Origin: Picochlorum sp. 'celeri'
Lineage: Eukaryota > Chlorophyta > Trebouxiophyceae
Direction of reading: 5' to 3'
Assembly: GCA_010909725.1 (NCBI GenBank)
Contig: JAACMV010000003.1
Coordinates: forward strand, 868,001 to 932,000
DNA length: 64,000 bases
Below the pieces are notes generated by a model. The model was not told the origin of the DNA. It was given only the letters and a program-made list of their open reading frames with translations, and did no database searches. Made by a program: the position numbers and the translations under genes. Positions 22,101 to 30,863 of the stretch are shown here, piece by piece (within the stretch, counting starts at the first letter, position 1; the number at the start of each line of letters is the position of its first letter).

Positions 22101-22519
22101 CCCACACGGCGCCTGGTCTGCTGGCGATTGCTTACCAGTACACCTGGCTCTGCCCCCATGGCAGATGTTTGAGCATTGGAAGCGACTCTGGGTCGCTTGA
22201 AGAAGTCTTTAATGCGCCCACAGCCAAGGACAGGAGCTGTCTCCTTCTTCTTGGGCTTGGCAGATGGCTTCCTTTTCAATGGTTGCTGAGATGAATTCTC
22301 CTGTCGCTTTGCTGAGGCCACTTGTGACCCAGCGTTCTGCCCGATATTCTCCTCATCCAAATCTGAAGGCTGGGAGTCTGGAATCACAGTGGACCAGGCC
22401 ACTTGTGACCCAGCGTTCTGCACTATATTCTCCTCATCCAAATCTGAAGGCTGGGAGTCTGGAATCACAGTGGACCACGCGGGTGCCTCCTGTAAAGGTG
22501 CCTTCCTTTTCCTTGTCAT
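18889..22519 (-). CDS. Large protein with two HNH-like motifs and tandem C-terminal modules
   Basis: Exons 22519-21994 and 21899-18889 (94-nt phase-1 intron) give 1178 aa; no family matches end to end. The N-terminus is basic and carries a tandem duplicate (AWSTVIPDSQPSDLDEENI twice, about residues 14-65). A PIP-box-like CGRIKDFFKRPR near residue 100 follows, with Cys where Gln is usual. Around residues 505-590 a NUMOD/HNH-like segment reads VSTEGRCINSRGD, FAIHQVVGMAKYEW, MSTDHLTIQASYNQ and QANNKR. Around 745-800 a second, clearer HNH_3-type motif reads LTVDHINGQTGLNRSDNLRV with SGEN. The last ~200 residues are two copies of a ~95-residue module (LGSWIHDEIRAYKNGKRTNE; MEELMDDMGL; FKRRCGW) that resembles helicase-associated domains. 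HNH implies DNA cutting, as in homing or mobile-element nucleases; that role is inference. It sits inside a 7.2-kb segment bounded by inverted module copies. Confidence 0.75.
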
Positions 22520-22816
22520 GTGGATAGGCTGCACATCACATATTTGATTGATTATACATTATATATCTATATATCTTTTGCAACATTCGCAAGAATCGTC
22601 ACAAGCAATCAAACGCACCTTTTCTCCACGATGTCTCTGGGCACTATTGCAGTAGCACTATTTGAGCTTCCCAAGCATGCAATGCTGTTTGTACAGTACA
22701 ATTCTCTATTACTGCACATATACACATATTCGGCGTGATACAATTGAAAGATAGGTGCTTTTTAGACATGATCAAGAAAACAAGACAGTTTCGCGACGTA
22801 GCAATTCAACCAGGAC

Positions 22817-23074
22817 TCACCTGCTTATCCGTTCACCCTCAGGGTGATTGCAAACATAAAATAATACTAAATACATCCAATTTGACTGCGCAATACCCGC
22901 TGTAGCGATACTATACAAAATATCGCGTTTTGATGATCCTTCATAGGCCTCAAATAAGAAACGCGGCAAAACTAACGACAAAACTAACGACAAAACTAAC
23001 GACAAAACTAATGACAGGGTTGCTGCCAAGATCCCAATCGCACTGCTTTGATCTACTCGCAAGGCAGTTGCCAT
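22817..23074 (-). CDS. Possible small membrane protein over a tandem repeat
   Basis: An 85-codon frame from ATG 23074 encodes one hydrophobic segment made of Leu-Val-Leu-Ser units, produced directly by the 12-bp repeat at 22966-23013. No homologue is recognised and the same repeat is open in other frames, so this may be chance. Confidence 0.25.
   Translation of the reverse strand: MATALRVDQSSAIGILAATLSLVLSLVLSLVLSLVLPRFLFEAYEGSSKRDILYSIATAGIAQSNWMYLVLFYVCNHPEGERISR
22966..23013. repeat. Four tandem 12-bp repeats
   Basis: Four head-to-tail copies of ACAAAACTAACG (first copy begins GC, last has TAATG). The unit is a multiple of three, so it stays open when translated in either direction. Confidence 0.9.
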
Positions 23075-23960
23075 CCTTCAACACCATTGAAAATAAAAAC
23101 ATGTTCAAAATCTTCTGCATGTGATAACAGTGTCAAAGGCACACGAGACCGCCTCATGCTTGGTCTTCCTCCTTGTGCTCATTGAGACCGGCCACCGAGA
23201 CATGCAGAATCTTCTCTGATCTCAGGTTGCGCTTGCTCACATTTATTCAGTCTCCCAAATTTCGGTCGACATGGTCCACAGTCAAATAGCACCAGAAATC
23301 GTAACCATGATATCGACGTGGTTCTTTGCCACTGTGGCAACAGCATGGTTGCCATGGCCTCGTCGCCACGCCCTTTTCGTGGCGACTCTAATATATCACC
23401 AAAAACTTTTGCAGCACATATTTCCAAAGGACAATTTGCACACGCGGGGCTTTCTGACACTTGCTATTGAGACCCTATAGAGGCGTCTCTCCTCGCTAGA
23501 GAGCAGAGTGTCAGAAAGCCCCGCGAATTCTGATGCTTTTCTCCGCTCTTCCCCGTTAAGTTTGTATTTTATTCTTTACATAATTGAATGGAGTAGCAAA
23601 TAACTGCGAGGAAAAAGAAGACAACAGATACATGATGAGATTGTCATCCAAATCTGTTGGCAAATATCTTTGATCATTCTGGAAGAAGCGAACGTTTCAA
23701 ATTTGAAATGAGATTTCTCGCTTGTGTGATAATCATCTGGAAGAGGTTTCAATCAGGAACTTTTAGGGCTAAGACCACTTCTGTATCATCCAATATGGGC
23801 TGCTTTGGTTTTCATGTGTGTTGCCTCCCAATAGGGTAGAGATTCACCATCTTTGAACCTCACACGCAATCTATCACCACCATCTCTTTGTTTTCTTGCA
23901 GAAAATCCCACGTCATGAGCGATAGATGACTTTGTAGCAGGTCCATTGACTCTTGTGACA
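23075..23960. other. Little-explained sequence with a long hairpin
   Basis: No convincing gene. It contains the 19-bp perfect inverted repeat at 23443-23525. Toward 23790-23960 a minus-strand frame continues from the 24-kb gene region with ordinary-looking protein (ARKQRDGGDRLRVRFKDGE), which could be a further exon of that gene or a decayed end. Confidence 0.4.
23443..23525. repeat. Perfect 19-bp inverted repeat (hairpin)
   Basis: CGCGGGGCTTTCTGACACT at 23443-23461 is exactly complementary to 23507-23525. The 45-nt loop contains two shorter inverted pairs (GAGAC/GTCTC and CTCT/AGAG). It may be a foldback-transposon end, a structured RNA or a recombination site; the sequence does not decide. 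Confidence 0.9.
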
Positions 23961-24773
23961 CTATTCCTCAGACTTAATAAATGGAGTTGTAATCTCATCT
24001 TGCTCCCTTGTAGGCTCAGCCATTTTTCTTCTCTTTCCACTTTTTTCCTTTTGTTGCTTCTGAATGACACCAGAAGCTTCCAAAAGAGTACGATGGGCCT
24101 CGTGTACTGCCTGATGAATTTGGTTTTGAAGTTCCTCCTGTCCACAGGCAATTCTATTCAATAAATCTTTGAGGCTTTTACTACCAAATCCAGACCTGCT
24201 CTTTAGTTTTTGTTTGCAAAAGGCAGTTTCATATTGGATGTAGGACATGATCTGGACAAGAAGGGATGCCTGTTGCTTCTCATCTGGCTTTCCATTTTGG
24301 ATCAATTTGATTGAATGCGTTCGCATGCAATCAAGTGCGGCTTTGGCTCCTTGGTTGAGATTGGAAAACTCCCCCAACATTTTTGTGAGACGATTGGGAT
24401 CAGTCACAAAAAACGTGAACTCGTTTTGCCGTCCATTTTTTCTGAATCTGTCTGAACAAGCAATAAGACTTGCATCCACCTCCACAACCGACTCTCTGAC
24501 TGCTTTATTAGCCTCTTCTAGTGAAATTGGGACACTGGATGTAAGATTGAGTACCACAAATGGCCATACTTTACTGCTTTTCTGGAGCAAGTACACTGCT
24601 TTGGTAGCGTCAGCACTACATTCTACTTTGACCACTGGCTGTGTGGTAGAATTCCTAGCCGACTCAGTGCCACAAACTTTCCCCGTTACTTGTTCTCTGA
24701 AACGGAAGCCACGTATCTCATCTAAAGGATTCTCACGGGTAGACTGGGAGTTTCGATCATTTGAAGGACCCAT
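23961..24773 (-). CDS. Unknown 270-residue protein in the accessory segment
   Basis: Single open frame from ATG 24773; family not recognised. The N-terminal 40 residues are polar and probably disordered. A mixed alpha/beta-looking region follows (VWPFVVLNLTSSVPISLEEAN, with FTFFVTDPNRLTKMLGEFSN). A helical Gln/Lys-rich C-terminal half ends in a bipartite-looking basic stretch (EKSGKRRKM), suggesting a nuclear protein. No metal-binding or catalytic motif stands out. It shares its strand with the large HNH protein and lies inside the same inverted-repeat-bounded segment, so the two may travel together. A downstream minus-strand frame (about 23960-23786) might be a second exon. Confidence 0.5.
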   Translation of the reverse strand: MGPSNDRNSQSTRENPLDEIRGFRFREQVTGKVCGTESARNSTTQPVVKVECSADATKAVYLLQKSSKVWPFVVLNLTSSVPISLEEANKAVRESVVEVDASLIACSDRFRKNGRQNEFTFFVTDPNRLTKMLGEFSNLNQGAKAALDCMRTHSIKLIQNGKPDEKQQASLLVQIMSYIQYETAFCKQKLKSRSGFGSKSLKDLLNRIACGQEELQNQIHQAVHEAHRTLLEASGVIQKQQKEKSGKRRKMAEPTREQDEITTPFIKSEE

Positions 24774-25634
24774 CTTTGAAGATTGCTCGATAGCAAACTT
24801 GCTCGTGCGAGCGAACGAGTATACACTGCATTGGATACATGTTTAATTATCAACATAATATATTATTCAAAATCAAAAGAATACGCTGTGAATATTGCAT
24901 CATTTCCCATCTTGTGGGAAGTTTCGCGAGAACCAGAGAGGTGCGTACCAGACTATCCTTATGGAAGCAGCAGTTGATTGCTATCTTCTATACATATAAT
25001 TTTAAAGGGCATTATTGCCTCTATGAAATGATTGATAGTATTATAGTAAAATAAAACACAAACCATCTTCTGGAGTGGATGATGGTGTAATAGATGCTCG
25101 TGTTGATTTGCTGCATGAATGTCATGCAAGGTGTCGGCCTTTGTTCAGAAGGACACATTATTCGGGAATCGATCAAATCGCATGGACAAGACTACAATAC
25201 CACGCAGTATGCGTGCCTCCAATTCATATATTAAACAATAATTCTCTCAAAATAGTAACTGTCTATCGTCATCTCCTTTCTTCTCGTCGAGAGTAGCAGA
25301 GCATATCGAGAGCAGAATATTCAAACCCAGCGGAAGTCAACCTTCAACCGAAACTCGTGTACGTGCGATCATATGTCATTAGTATCACATATATATAACA
25401 TATTGGTGTATATATTTGGCTAGAACCTGTTTTTATCACTACAAACGGTTTCAACCGTATCGAACTGCGAGCGACATCTTGATCAGACTGAATTCTATCA
25501 CAACCGTTCCGCGGCGTATTCCATCTGATTTCTGATAATTTACATGTATAATATTCTCAATATGTAGAGGAATATCAAGAAAGATTGATTGCAACATGTG
25601 CTACTCCTCCTTTTCATTTGTGCGAAACGAAACC
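24774..25634. other. Non-coding stretch inside the accessory segment
   Basis: AT-rich with short frames only. It lies between the divergent starts of the 24-kb gene and the solo module gene, so it should hold both promoters. A short inverted pair ACGGTT/AACCGT is visible near 25446-25459. Confidence 0.4.
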
Positions 25635-25931
25635 ATGGCCAGTCGTGAAGAGAAACGTCAAGCTCTCAGATTGCGCAGGAGACTGCATCAGAATGCTGTC
25701 GGTTTCAGCGCAATTCCCCGTCGGAACGGGGCAGAAACGAATGCTGAGTATGATCTCAGCGATGGGAATGGACCACGGAGGTTCAATCTGGGGATGTGGA
25801 TTTCACATGAGATGAGAGCATACAACAATGGAAGAAGAACAAATGAGCAGATGGAGGAACTCATGGATGACATGGGTTTGAGTGAGGAAACAAGAACAGT
25901 ATTCAAGAGGCGATGTGGTTGGACTGAATGA
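25635..25931 (+). CDS. Solo copy of the HNH-protein C-terminal module
   Basis: An intact 98-codon frame from ATG 25635 (context ACCATGG) encodes a free-standing version of the ~95-residue module that ends the large HNH protein: REEKRQALRLRRRLHQNAV, LGMWISHEMRAYNNGRRTNE, MEELMDDMGL and FKRRCGWTE. It keeps a start, a stop and the 3' flank of the parent gene in inverted orientation. It differs from the nearest copy at about a fifth of residues, grouped in two patches (after VGFS and around LGMWISHEMRAY). The fold resembles helicase-associated domains, which are thought to bind nucleic acid. If expressed, a solo module could compete with or partner the large protein; that is speculation. Confidence 0.6.
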   Translation: MASREEKRQALRLRRRLHQNAVGFSAIPRRNGAETNAEYDLSDGNGPRRFNLGMWISHEMRAYNNGRRTNEQMEELMDDMGLSEETRTVFKRRCGWTE

Positions 25932-26006
25932 GATCTCTTCTTCTCTTTCCACTCCATGCGGGCATATGCCATGATGCATCATATATATGTCAATGTTTTG
26001 ATTGCG
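25640..26006 (+). repeat. Inverted module repeat, right copy
   Basis: This is the reverse-orientation partner of 18817-19183. Together they bound a 7.19-kb segment. Similarity ends at about 26006 (GTCAATGTTTTGATT), beyond which the two sides are unrelated. No obvious target-site duplication is visible at the outer edges. Confidence 0.9.
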
Positions 26007-26149
26007 ATGGATCGAACTATATAGTTCATATATGTTCAGTCCACTTGCATATGATGTAACAATAATTTTAATTTTCACATCAAGATCAACTAGTTGATAC
26101 CCTACCTATCCCAGTACTGGGATTCCAGATACAGGTAGCAAAGGGCCTA

Positions 26150-27173
26150 TTGTGCCAGCCACCTTGTGTGCTATTTCTCGTATCTTTTCCATGGATCTTT
26201 CGAGATCCACATGGACTTTGTTGTTGACCTGTTTCGCAGTACCAAATCCCCTGAAAAAACTTCTGAAAGACGAGTCGCCTCAGACCATCTCATCTGCTCA
26301 AAAGGCACTGCGCAAGATGGCGGAAATTGTTGGAACAAGTGTTTTTTCACGATCCTGACGGATTTCTCATCGAGGTGTGCAATTGCGACTCTTTCATGCG
26401 TCTAAATAGATGCTGCATAGCACGTCAGGCTGGCCGCAATGCACCCCCAATTGGGGTGCAAGTTGCGTGATGCCATCTGCAGGCTCGAGGATCGCAAGAA
26501 TCGCCTTGACGATGCATTCGGCATTGATAGGAGTAGACATATTTCTGTGTTCAATAGGCGTAAAGCCAGCTGGAACGGCGCATTATTGAAGGCTGCAAAG
26601 GATGATATTGCCACTATTCAGATGATTGAAAAGGAATTGGAGGACTTTGTTCGCAGTTCTTCAAATAGACGACAGATGGCACCATCCCCAAAATCTCAGC
26701 GAGCAATACTTCATATGATGGCAGAACAATATGGAATCACAACTGCATCGACAGGAAGTGGCCCAAACAGAGCTGTTCAACTGTTCAGAGGTACATCGTG
26801 TGGACTCCCAGACAGACTTTTGAGCTCTGTCTCTCCCACAGTCTCGGAAGAAGAAATAGCCAAATTATTGCTCGCTGCAGAAGGCTTTCAGCTGAAATTT
26901 GTAGAGATTGCACCGACTGTTGACCTACATTATTTCCTCCGCCAGTTTGAATCCCACTATACACTGTCCTGGCCCTCGAGCACAACAGCCATTGCCACAT
27001 TCGATGCGGAATCCGTGAAACAGGCCGTCGTGAACCAACTGGGAGGAGGCATCCGAGGTCTCTTTCGTATAGACCATGCATGGGAACCAAGAATTGACAT
27101 CAATGTCAGTGATGCCAGCTCATCGTCATCTCATGCTCCCTGGGCTACTCAAGCCAATGAGCAACCCGCATGA
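26150..27173 (+). pseudogene. NFX1-type zinc-finger protein, 3' remnant with frameshifts
   Basis: NFX1/FAP1 proteins are Cys-rich nuclear regulators with a C-terminal R3H domain. The open part 26439-27173 (244 codons) holds the family's tail: a CRLEDRKNRLDDAFGID block like ARLERNRRLAEALNI, a helix, and an R3H-like stretch (QRAILHMMAEQYGIT, then GPNRAVQLFRG). An RRM-like end follows (LSWPSSTTAIATFDAESVKQ). Just upstream another frame encodes the last zinc-finger elements (EVCNCDSFMRLNRCC), running on to Arg-Asn-Ala-Pro. The frame change falls in a run of five C at about 26443-26447; one C fewer would keep the frames aligned. A second change lies at a T6 run near 26342. Further upstream the fingers are unreadable and the inverted module repeat begins. 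Either the gene is dead or the two homopolymers are sequencing errors. Confidence 0.6.
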
Positions 27174-27223
27174 TCCAGAAAAGCACACATTATTTATATA
27201 TAAAAATATTTATTTTCCATGTA

Positions 27224-28291
27224 ATGGAGCCCCAAGATCTTGGCCATGAAGACACAGCGCTGTCTTGGTCTAAGACACAGAGGCACATTGAGAAGACTGT
27301 CAAGCCCCCATTTATATCTCGTTTAGCAATGTTATATTATTGTATATCTTTCGGTGGATTTACATGGATTTGGATTGGGGTTATTCGACTTTGTCTACGG
27401 TTTCCTCTTGTGGTCGTACCACTCGTGTTCTTGTACCTGGTCTACATTACTGGTCCTGGTTCTCAAGCATCATGCGATGGATCTTGGACGCCGACATGGA
27501 GGACATGGGGGATGTGGGAGGTCTGTAAATCATACTTTGCGCGAGCTGAGCTGATAAAGACTGCGGATCTGGATGGGTCCAAATCATACATTTTTGTCCA
27601 TCACCCTCACGGTATCTTGGCATTTTCGGCCTGGCTGGCGTTTGGTACAGAGGCGCTGGGATTCTCAAAGTTATTCCCTGGTATAGATAATCGTGTGGTG
27701 ACGTTGAATATCAACTTTCATGCGCCTTTCCTTCGGGAGTACTTGCTGGCGCATGGTGTGTGTTCAGTTGCCAAGTCTTCCTTGATCAATTTGCTCAACT
27801 TGGGGAAAAGTGTGACGCTGGTCGTCGGAGGAGGAAGCGAATCACTGTTATCATCACCGGGAAAATACGAACTGGTGCTGAATAGACGGAAAGGATTTGT
27901 GAAAGTAGCTCTAGAGACTGGTGCCTCTCTTGTACCAGTGATTGGATTTGGTGAGACTGAGACCTATAGAACCGTCAATCAATTCGCTCACGACAATATT
28001 ATCCGAAAGATACAGAGAAAGATAGAAAAGAGACTAGGATTTACATTACCAATTGTTCTAGGCAGAGGTGTCCTGTTCAGTTTTGGACTCTTGCCGTATC
28101 CAGTGCCATTGCACATTGTGACTGGACCACCTGTTCATGTCCCCAAATTTGAAGGCGATGTGACCTCGGCAGCTTTTAGAGCACAGGTGGACAAATACCA
28201 CGGTATATATAAAAAAGCGCTATTTGACTTGTTCGAGTCGAATAAAGAAAAGTATGCAAAGGACGCTGCAGACATGGTCATCATTGAATAG
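27224..28291 (+). CDS. DGAT2: Diacylglycerol O-acyltransferase type 2
   Basis: Catalyses the last step of triacylglycerol synthesis (diacylglycerol plus acyl-CoA) at the ER and lipid droplet. Single exon, 355 aa from ATG 27224, the first in-frame ATG. Two adjacent membrane helices (about residues 35-80) precede the active-site motif FVHHPHGIL, whose His-Pro-His-Gly is diagnostic. INFHAPFLREYLLAHG, the VVGGGSES motif, NRRKGFVKVALETGASLVPV and the C-terminal PLHIVTGPPVHVPK region follow in family order. Length is typical. Monoacylglycerol and wax-ester acyltransferases share these motifs, so substrate is inferred from overall resemblance. It converges on the PP2C gene with 71 bp between stops. 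Confidence 0.9.
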   Translation: MEPQDLGHEDTALSWSKTQRHIEKTVKPPFISRLAMLYYCISFGGFTWIWIGVIRLCLRFPLVVVPLVFLYLVYITGPGSQASCDGSWTPTWRTWGMWEVCKSYFARAELIKTADLDGSKSYIFVHHPHGILAFSAWLAFGTEALGFSKLFPGIDNRVVTLNINFHAPFLREYLLAHGVCSVAKSSLINLLNLGKSVTLVVGGGSESLLSSPGKYELVLNRRKGFVKVALETGASLVPVIGFGETETYRTVNQFAHDNIIRKIQRKIEKRLGFTLPIVLGRGVLFSFGLLPYPVPLHIVTGPPVHVPKFEGDVTSAAFRAQVDKYHGIYKKALFDLFESNKEKYAKDAADMVIIE

Positions 28292-28362
28292 GTGTTGCGT
28301 AGACAGTGTTCTATTTTTTTCTTCGTCGTCATGTACACAATTTTGAGCAGACAGTATCAAGT

Positions 28363-29513
28363 TCACATATGATGCTCGTCTTTCAGGTGCAATGCTGTAT
28401 CAGATGCCCTCATAGCCTGTGCTCCCGACAGTTCATACACATCACATTCATCCAAGTACTTGAAAAAGCAGACAATACAGGATATATTATCAAACGATCC
28501 CTTGTCATACGCCATTTGAATCAGACTATGAGCAGCTTCTTGTGGATCTGTATGCTTGAGCGCCTCATCCACAGCCTCTTGATTTGTGAAAACATCCCAC
28601 AGCCCATCACTTGCCACAATCAAACAATTGCTCTTCACATGAAGCCTGTCTTGTCTGATCTCTGGATGTGCGACAATAAATCGTTTCAATAAACGATTTC
28701 CGAAACTTCTAGATACTGCTAAGACACCTCCTACTCGCCATGTACCGGCATGAATTACCGTTCCACCAACATCTTCTATGCGCTTGCGTTCATCAACCCT
28801 GTTAGGCTTGTGGTCCTCTGTCAGCACGACAGCCTTTTTATCCTCGGATAAAACTGCTCTAGAGTCACCAACATGGGCAACATATAATTTATCTTTAATA
28901 ATCAAGGCCGCCGTTGCCGTGCATCCATCATCATTCCTCTGTCTCTCATCCAAAGTGGTATACACAGAATCTGTGCGGACAAAACCATCCTCTGCATACA
29001 ACAAAATCATCATGTGAGATTGTAACATCGAATATACAGCCACACAATGATTGACGCACCTAGAGCTTTAAATACGTCGTTTGGAAAGAAACTGCTCTGA
29101 AGAATATTCTGGAACAAGTTTTCTTGGACAAACTCTGACGCCTTTGGACCCCCATGACCATCAAATACGCCAATACAACCGATTTCACCGCACTCTGGAC
29201 AATCATCTAGAGTAGCAAATCGACAATTCAGTGTATCTTCATTGTAAGAGCGGCGACCACGCATCATAGCCCAACCAACGTCGACAATGCCATCGGTTCT
29301 GCAAAACAACGCAACACATTTGTCGACAAGATGATATTCCGCAACCACAGAGCCACCTGTTCAATTATAAATACCGTACCGTGTCACTCTACCGGATTCA
29401 AACCCTTGGTCATCGATCGAATAGCTGGAATTAGTACCAGCAAGATGAGAAGTGCGCAAAGGCGACTTGCTCTTTCTTTTACCAAACCAGCTCTTGAAAA
29501 TACTAAATACCAT
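28363..29513 (-). CDS. PP2C-type Ser/Thr protein phosphatase (PPM)
   Basis: Metal-dependent protein phosphatase. Exons 29513-29380, 29298-29060 and 28991-28363 join through GT-AG introns of 81 and 68 nt to give 333 aa. All standard motifs are present: RRSYNEDTL, VFDGHGG (metal-binding Asp), DDGCTATAALI, VAHVGDSRAVL, LTEDHKPNRVDERKRIEDVGG in two parts, LAVSRSFGN, IVASDGLWDVF and GSFDNISCIVCFF. The metal ligands appear intact, so it should be active. The short basic N-terminus (FKSWFGKRKSKS) has no clear targeting signal. Substrate cannot be told from sequence. Confidence 0.92.
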
Positions 29514-29682
29514 GACTAATTTTTAACTATTTTAATGGTATAAACAAACACTGCGTGCCTCCAAGCATCTTTCACATGGAATTTGTCTTGTACATTCCTG
29601 TGCTTTCTGAGAATGTCATCTATTCTTTTAAAGATTCATCATCATCACATGAATATCGTATACTGATGAGTCAATCAATCAA

Positions 29683-30863
29683 TCACCCTTCTCCCTCTGG
29701 GTGTAACAGTGGCGACACGGTATCCTGAACGGCTTGGGTGCCTTGTCGAAGTGCTGTCGAGTCCATGCCATATTTTGCACGGGCTCTATCGTTCCATCCA
29801 GATTTGGCACCAGATCCATAGGATTGCTGGGCAGCCACACCCAGCAATCGATTCACTTCTTGTTGACGCTCTTCAACGCCAATCAACCAATCTTCATATG
29901 CCTGTTGGTAAATAGATTGGAGCCAAAATGTGAGTAACAGGCCCAGAAATTCTATGCATAATAGAGCAATGCAGACAAGCTTGGCAATCCTCTGGTGTGT
30001 TGATATATACTCTGAAAACACAGTCCACCATCCGGACGGGTCGTATGGGAGATTATGCTTCCAGGAAAATACATCTGTGAAGAGAAATAAGATTAGAACG
30101 CCCTGAATCAGCATCATCCCAATCAGACTGATGATGCTTGCAGACACAAGCCTGATGGAATCTCTGCTGACTGCGAGATATCCCAACAAGGCACTGACAC
30201 ACATGATGCCGCCAAAGCTTGCCAATATATAGAGAGACCATGCAATGTCAGCATGATGCTCTTCCTCTGGAGGCACATACCCTGTCCTATGATAGTGGAC
30301 AAACAGCATGACAGCATACGCTGCAATACTGCACCCTACAAGTCCTGATGATGCATGGAACACATTCAACGAGCCCTTCAGCGGCGATACAACGAACGCA
30401 TTCGCCGCAGATGACTGCTGAAACGAATACCCTCTATTTCCTTGCCCTAATGGAGCGTACGCTCCCATCTCCGCATCATACTGCGGCCCTCTCATGCTAT
30501 GCAAACTCAGAAAAATCTCCGTGCACTCACCTTATGTGATACGACCAACGTCCTCTGTGCCAACACTGCTTTCGCCTTTTGCTGCTTACGACCTCTTCCC
30601 TTTTTCTTATTCTTCTTCCCTGTCGTCGCCTTGGCACCCAAATCGTCCAAAGTTGAAGACACAGGTCTTCCTTCTGAACTCACAGATTCTCCTGCCCTGG
30701 CAGTCTTCCTCGCTGAAGCCTCACGATAATCGTCTCTCAACAACTCTGGATCGCTTTGATACTTATCTCGTATTTCTAAGAAACTCACAACGGCAAATGT
30801 CCCGTACGCAAGAGCAATTAATCCCAACGCATTTAGGACCACGTCAAACACGATACTACTCAT
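29683..30863 (-). CDS. Multi-span membrane protein, probable two-exon fusion
   Basis: Two open frames on the minus strand lie 11 bp apart: a 118-codon one (30863-30507) with one N-terminal membrane helix (LGLIALAYGTFAVVSFLE) and a basic Lys/Arg linker, and a 270-codon one (30495-29683) with four helices. A good donor (AAG/GTGAGT at 30530) and an acceptor (GCCGCAG ending at 30481) would remove 50 nt and fuse them in frame, giving 376 aa with five membrane segments. I prefer this because an 11-bp gap between same-strand genes would be exceptional here. The four-helix part is tetraspanin-like in layout, but the large loop between helices 3 and 4 lacks the Cys-Cys-Gly motif. Function unknown. Confidence 0.55.

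Noticed and set aside
29683..30495. Calling the four-helix protein a true tetraspanin
   Set aside because: The large loop lacks the Cys-Cys-Gly motif and the paired cysteines that define the family.
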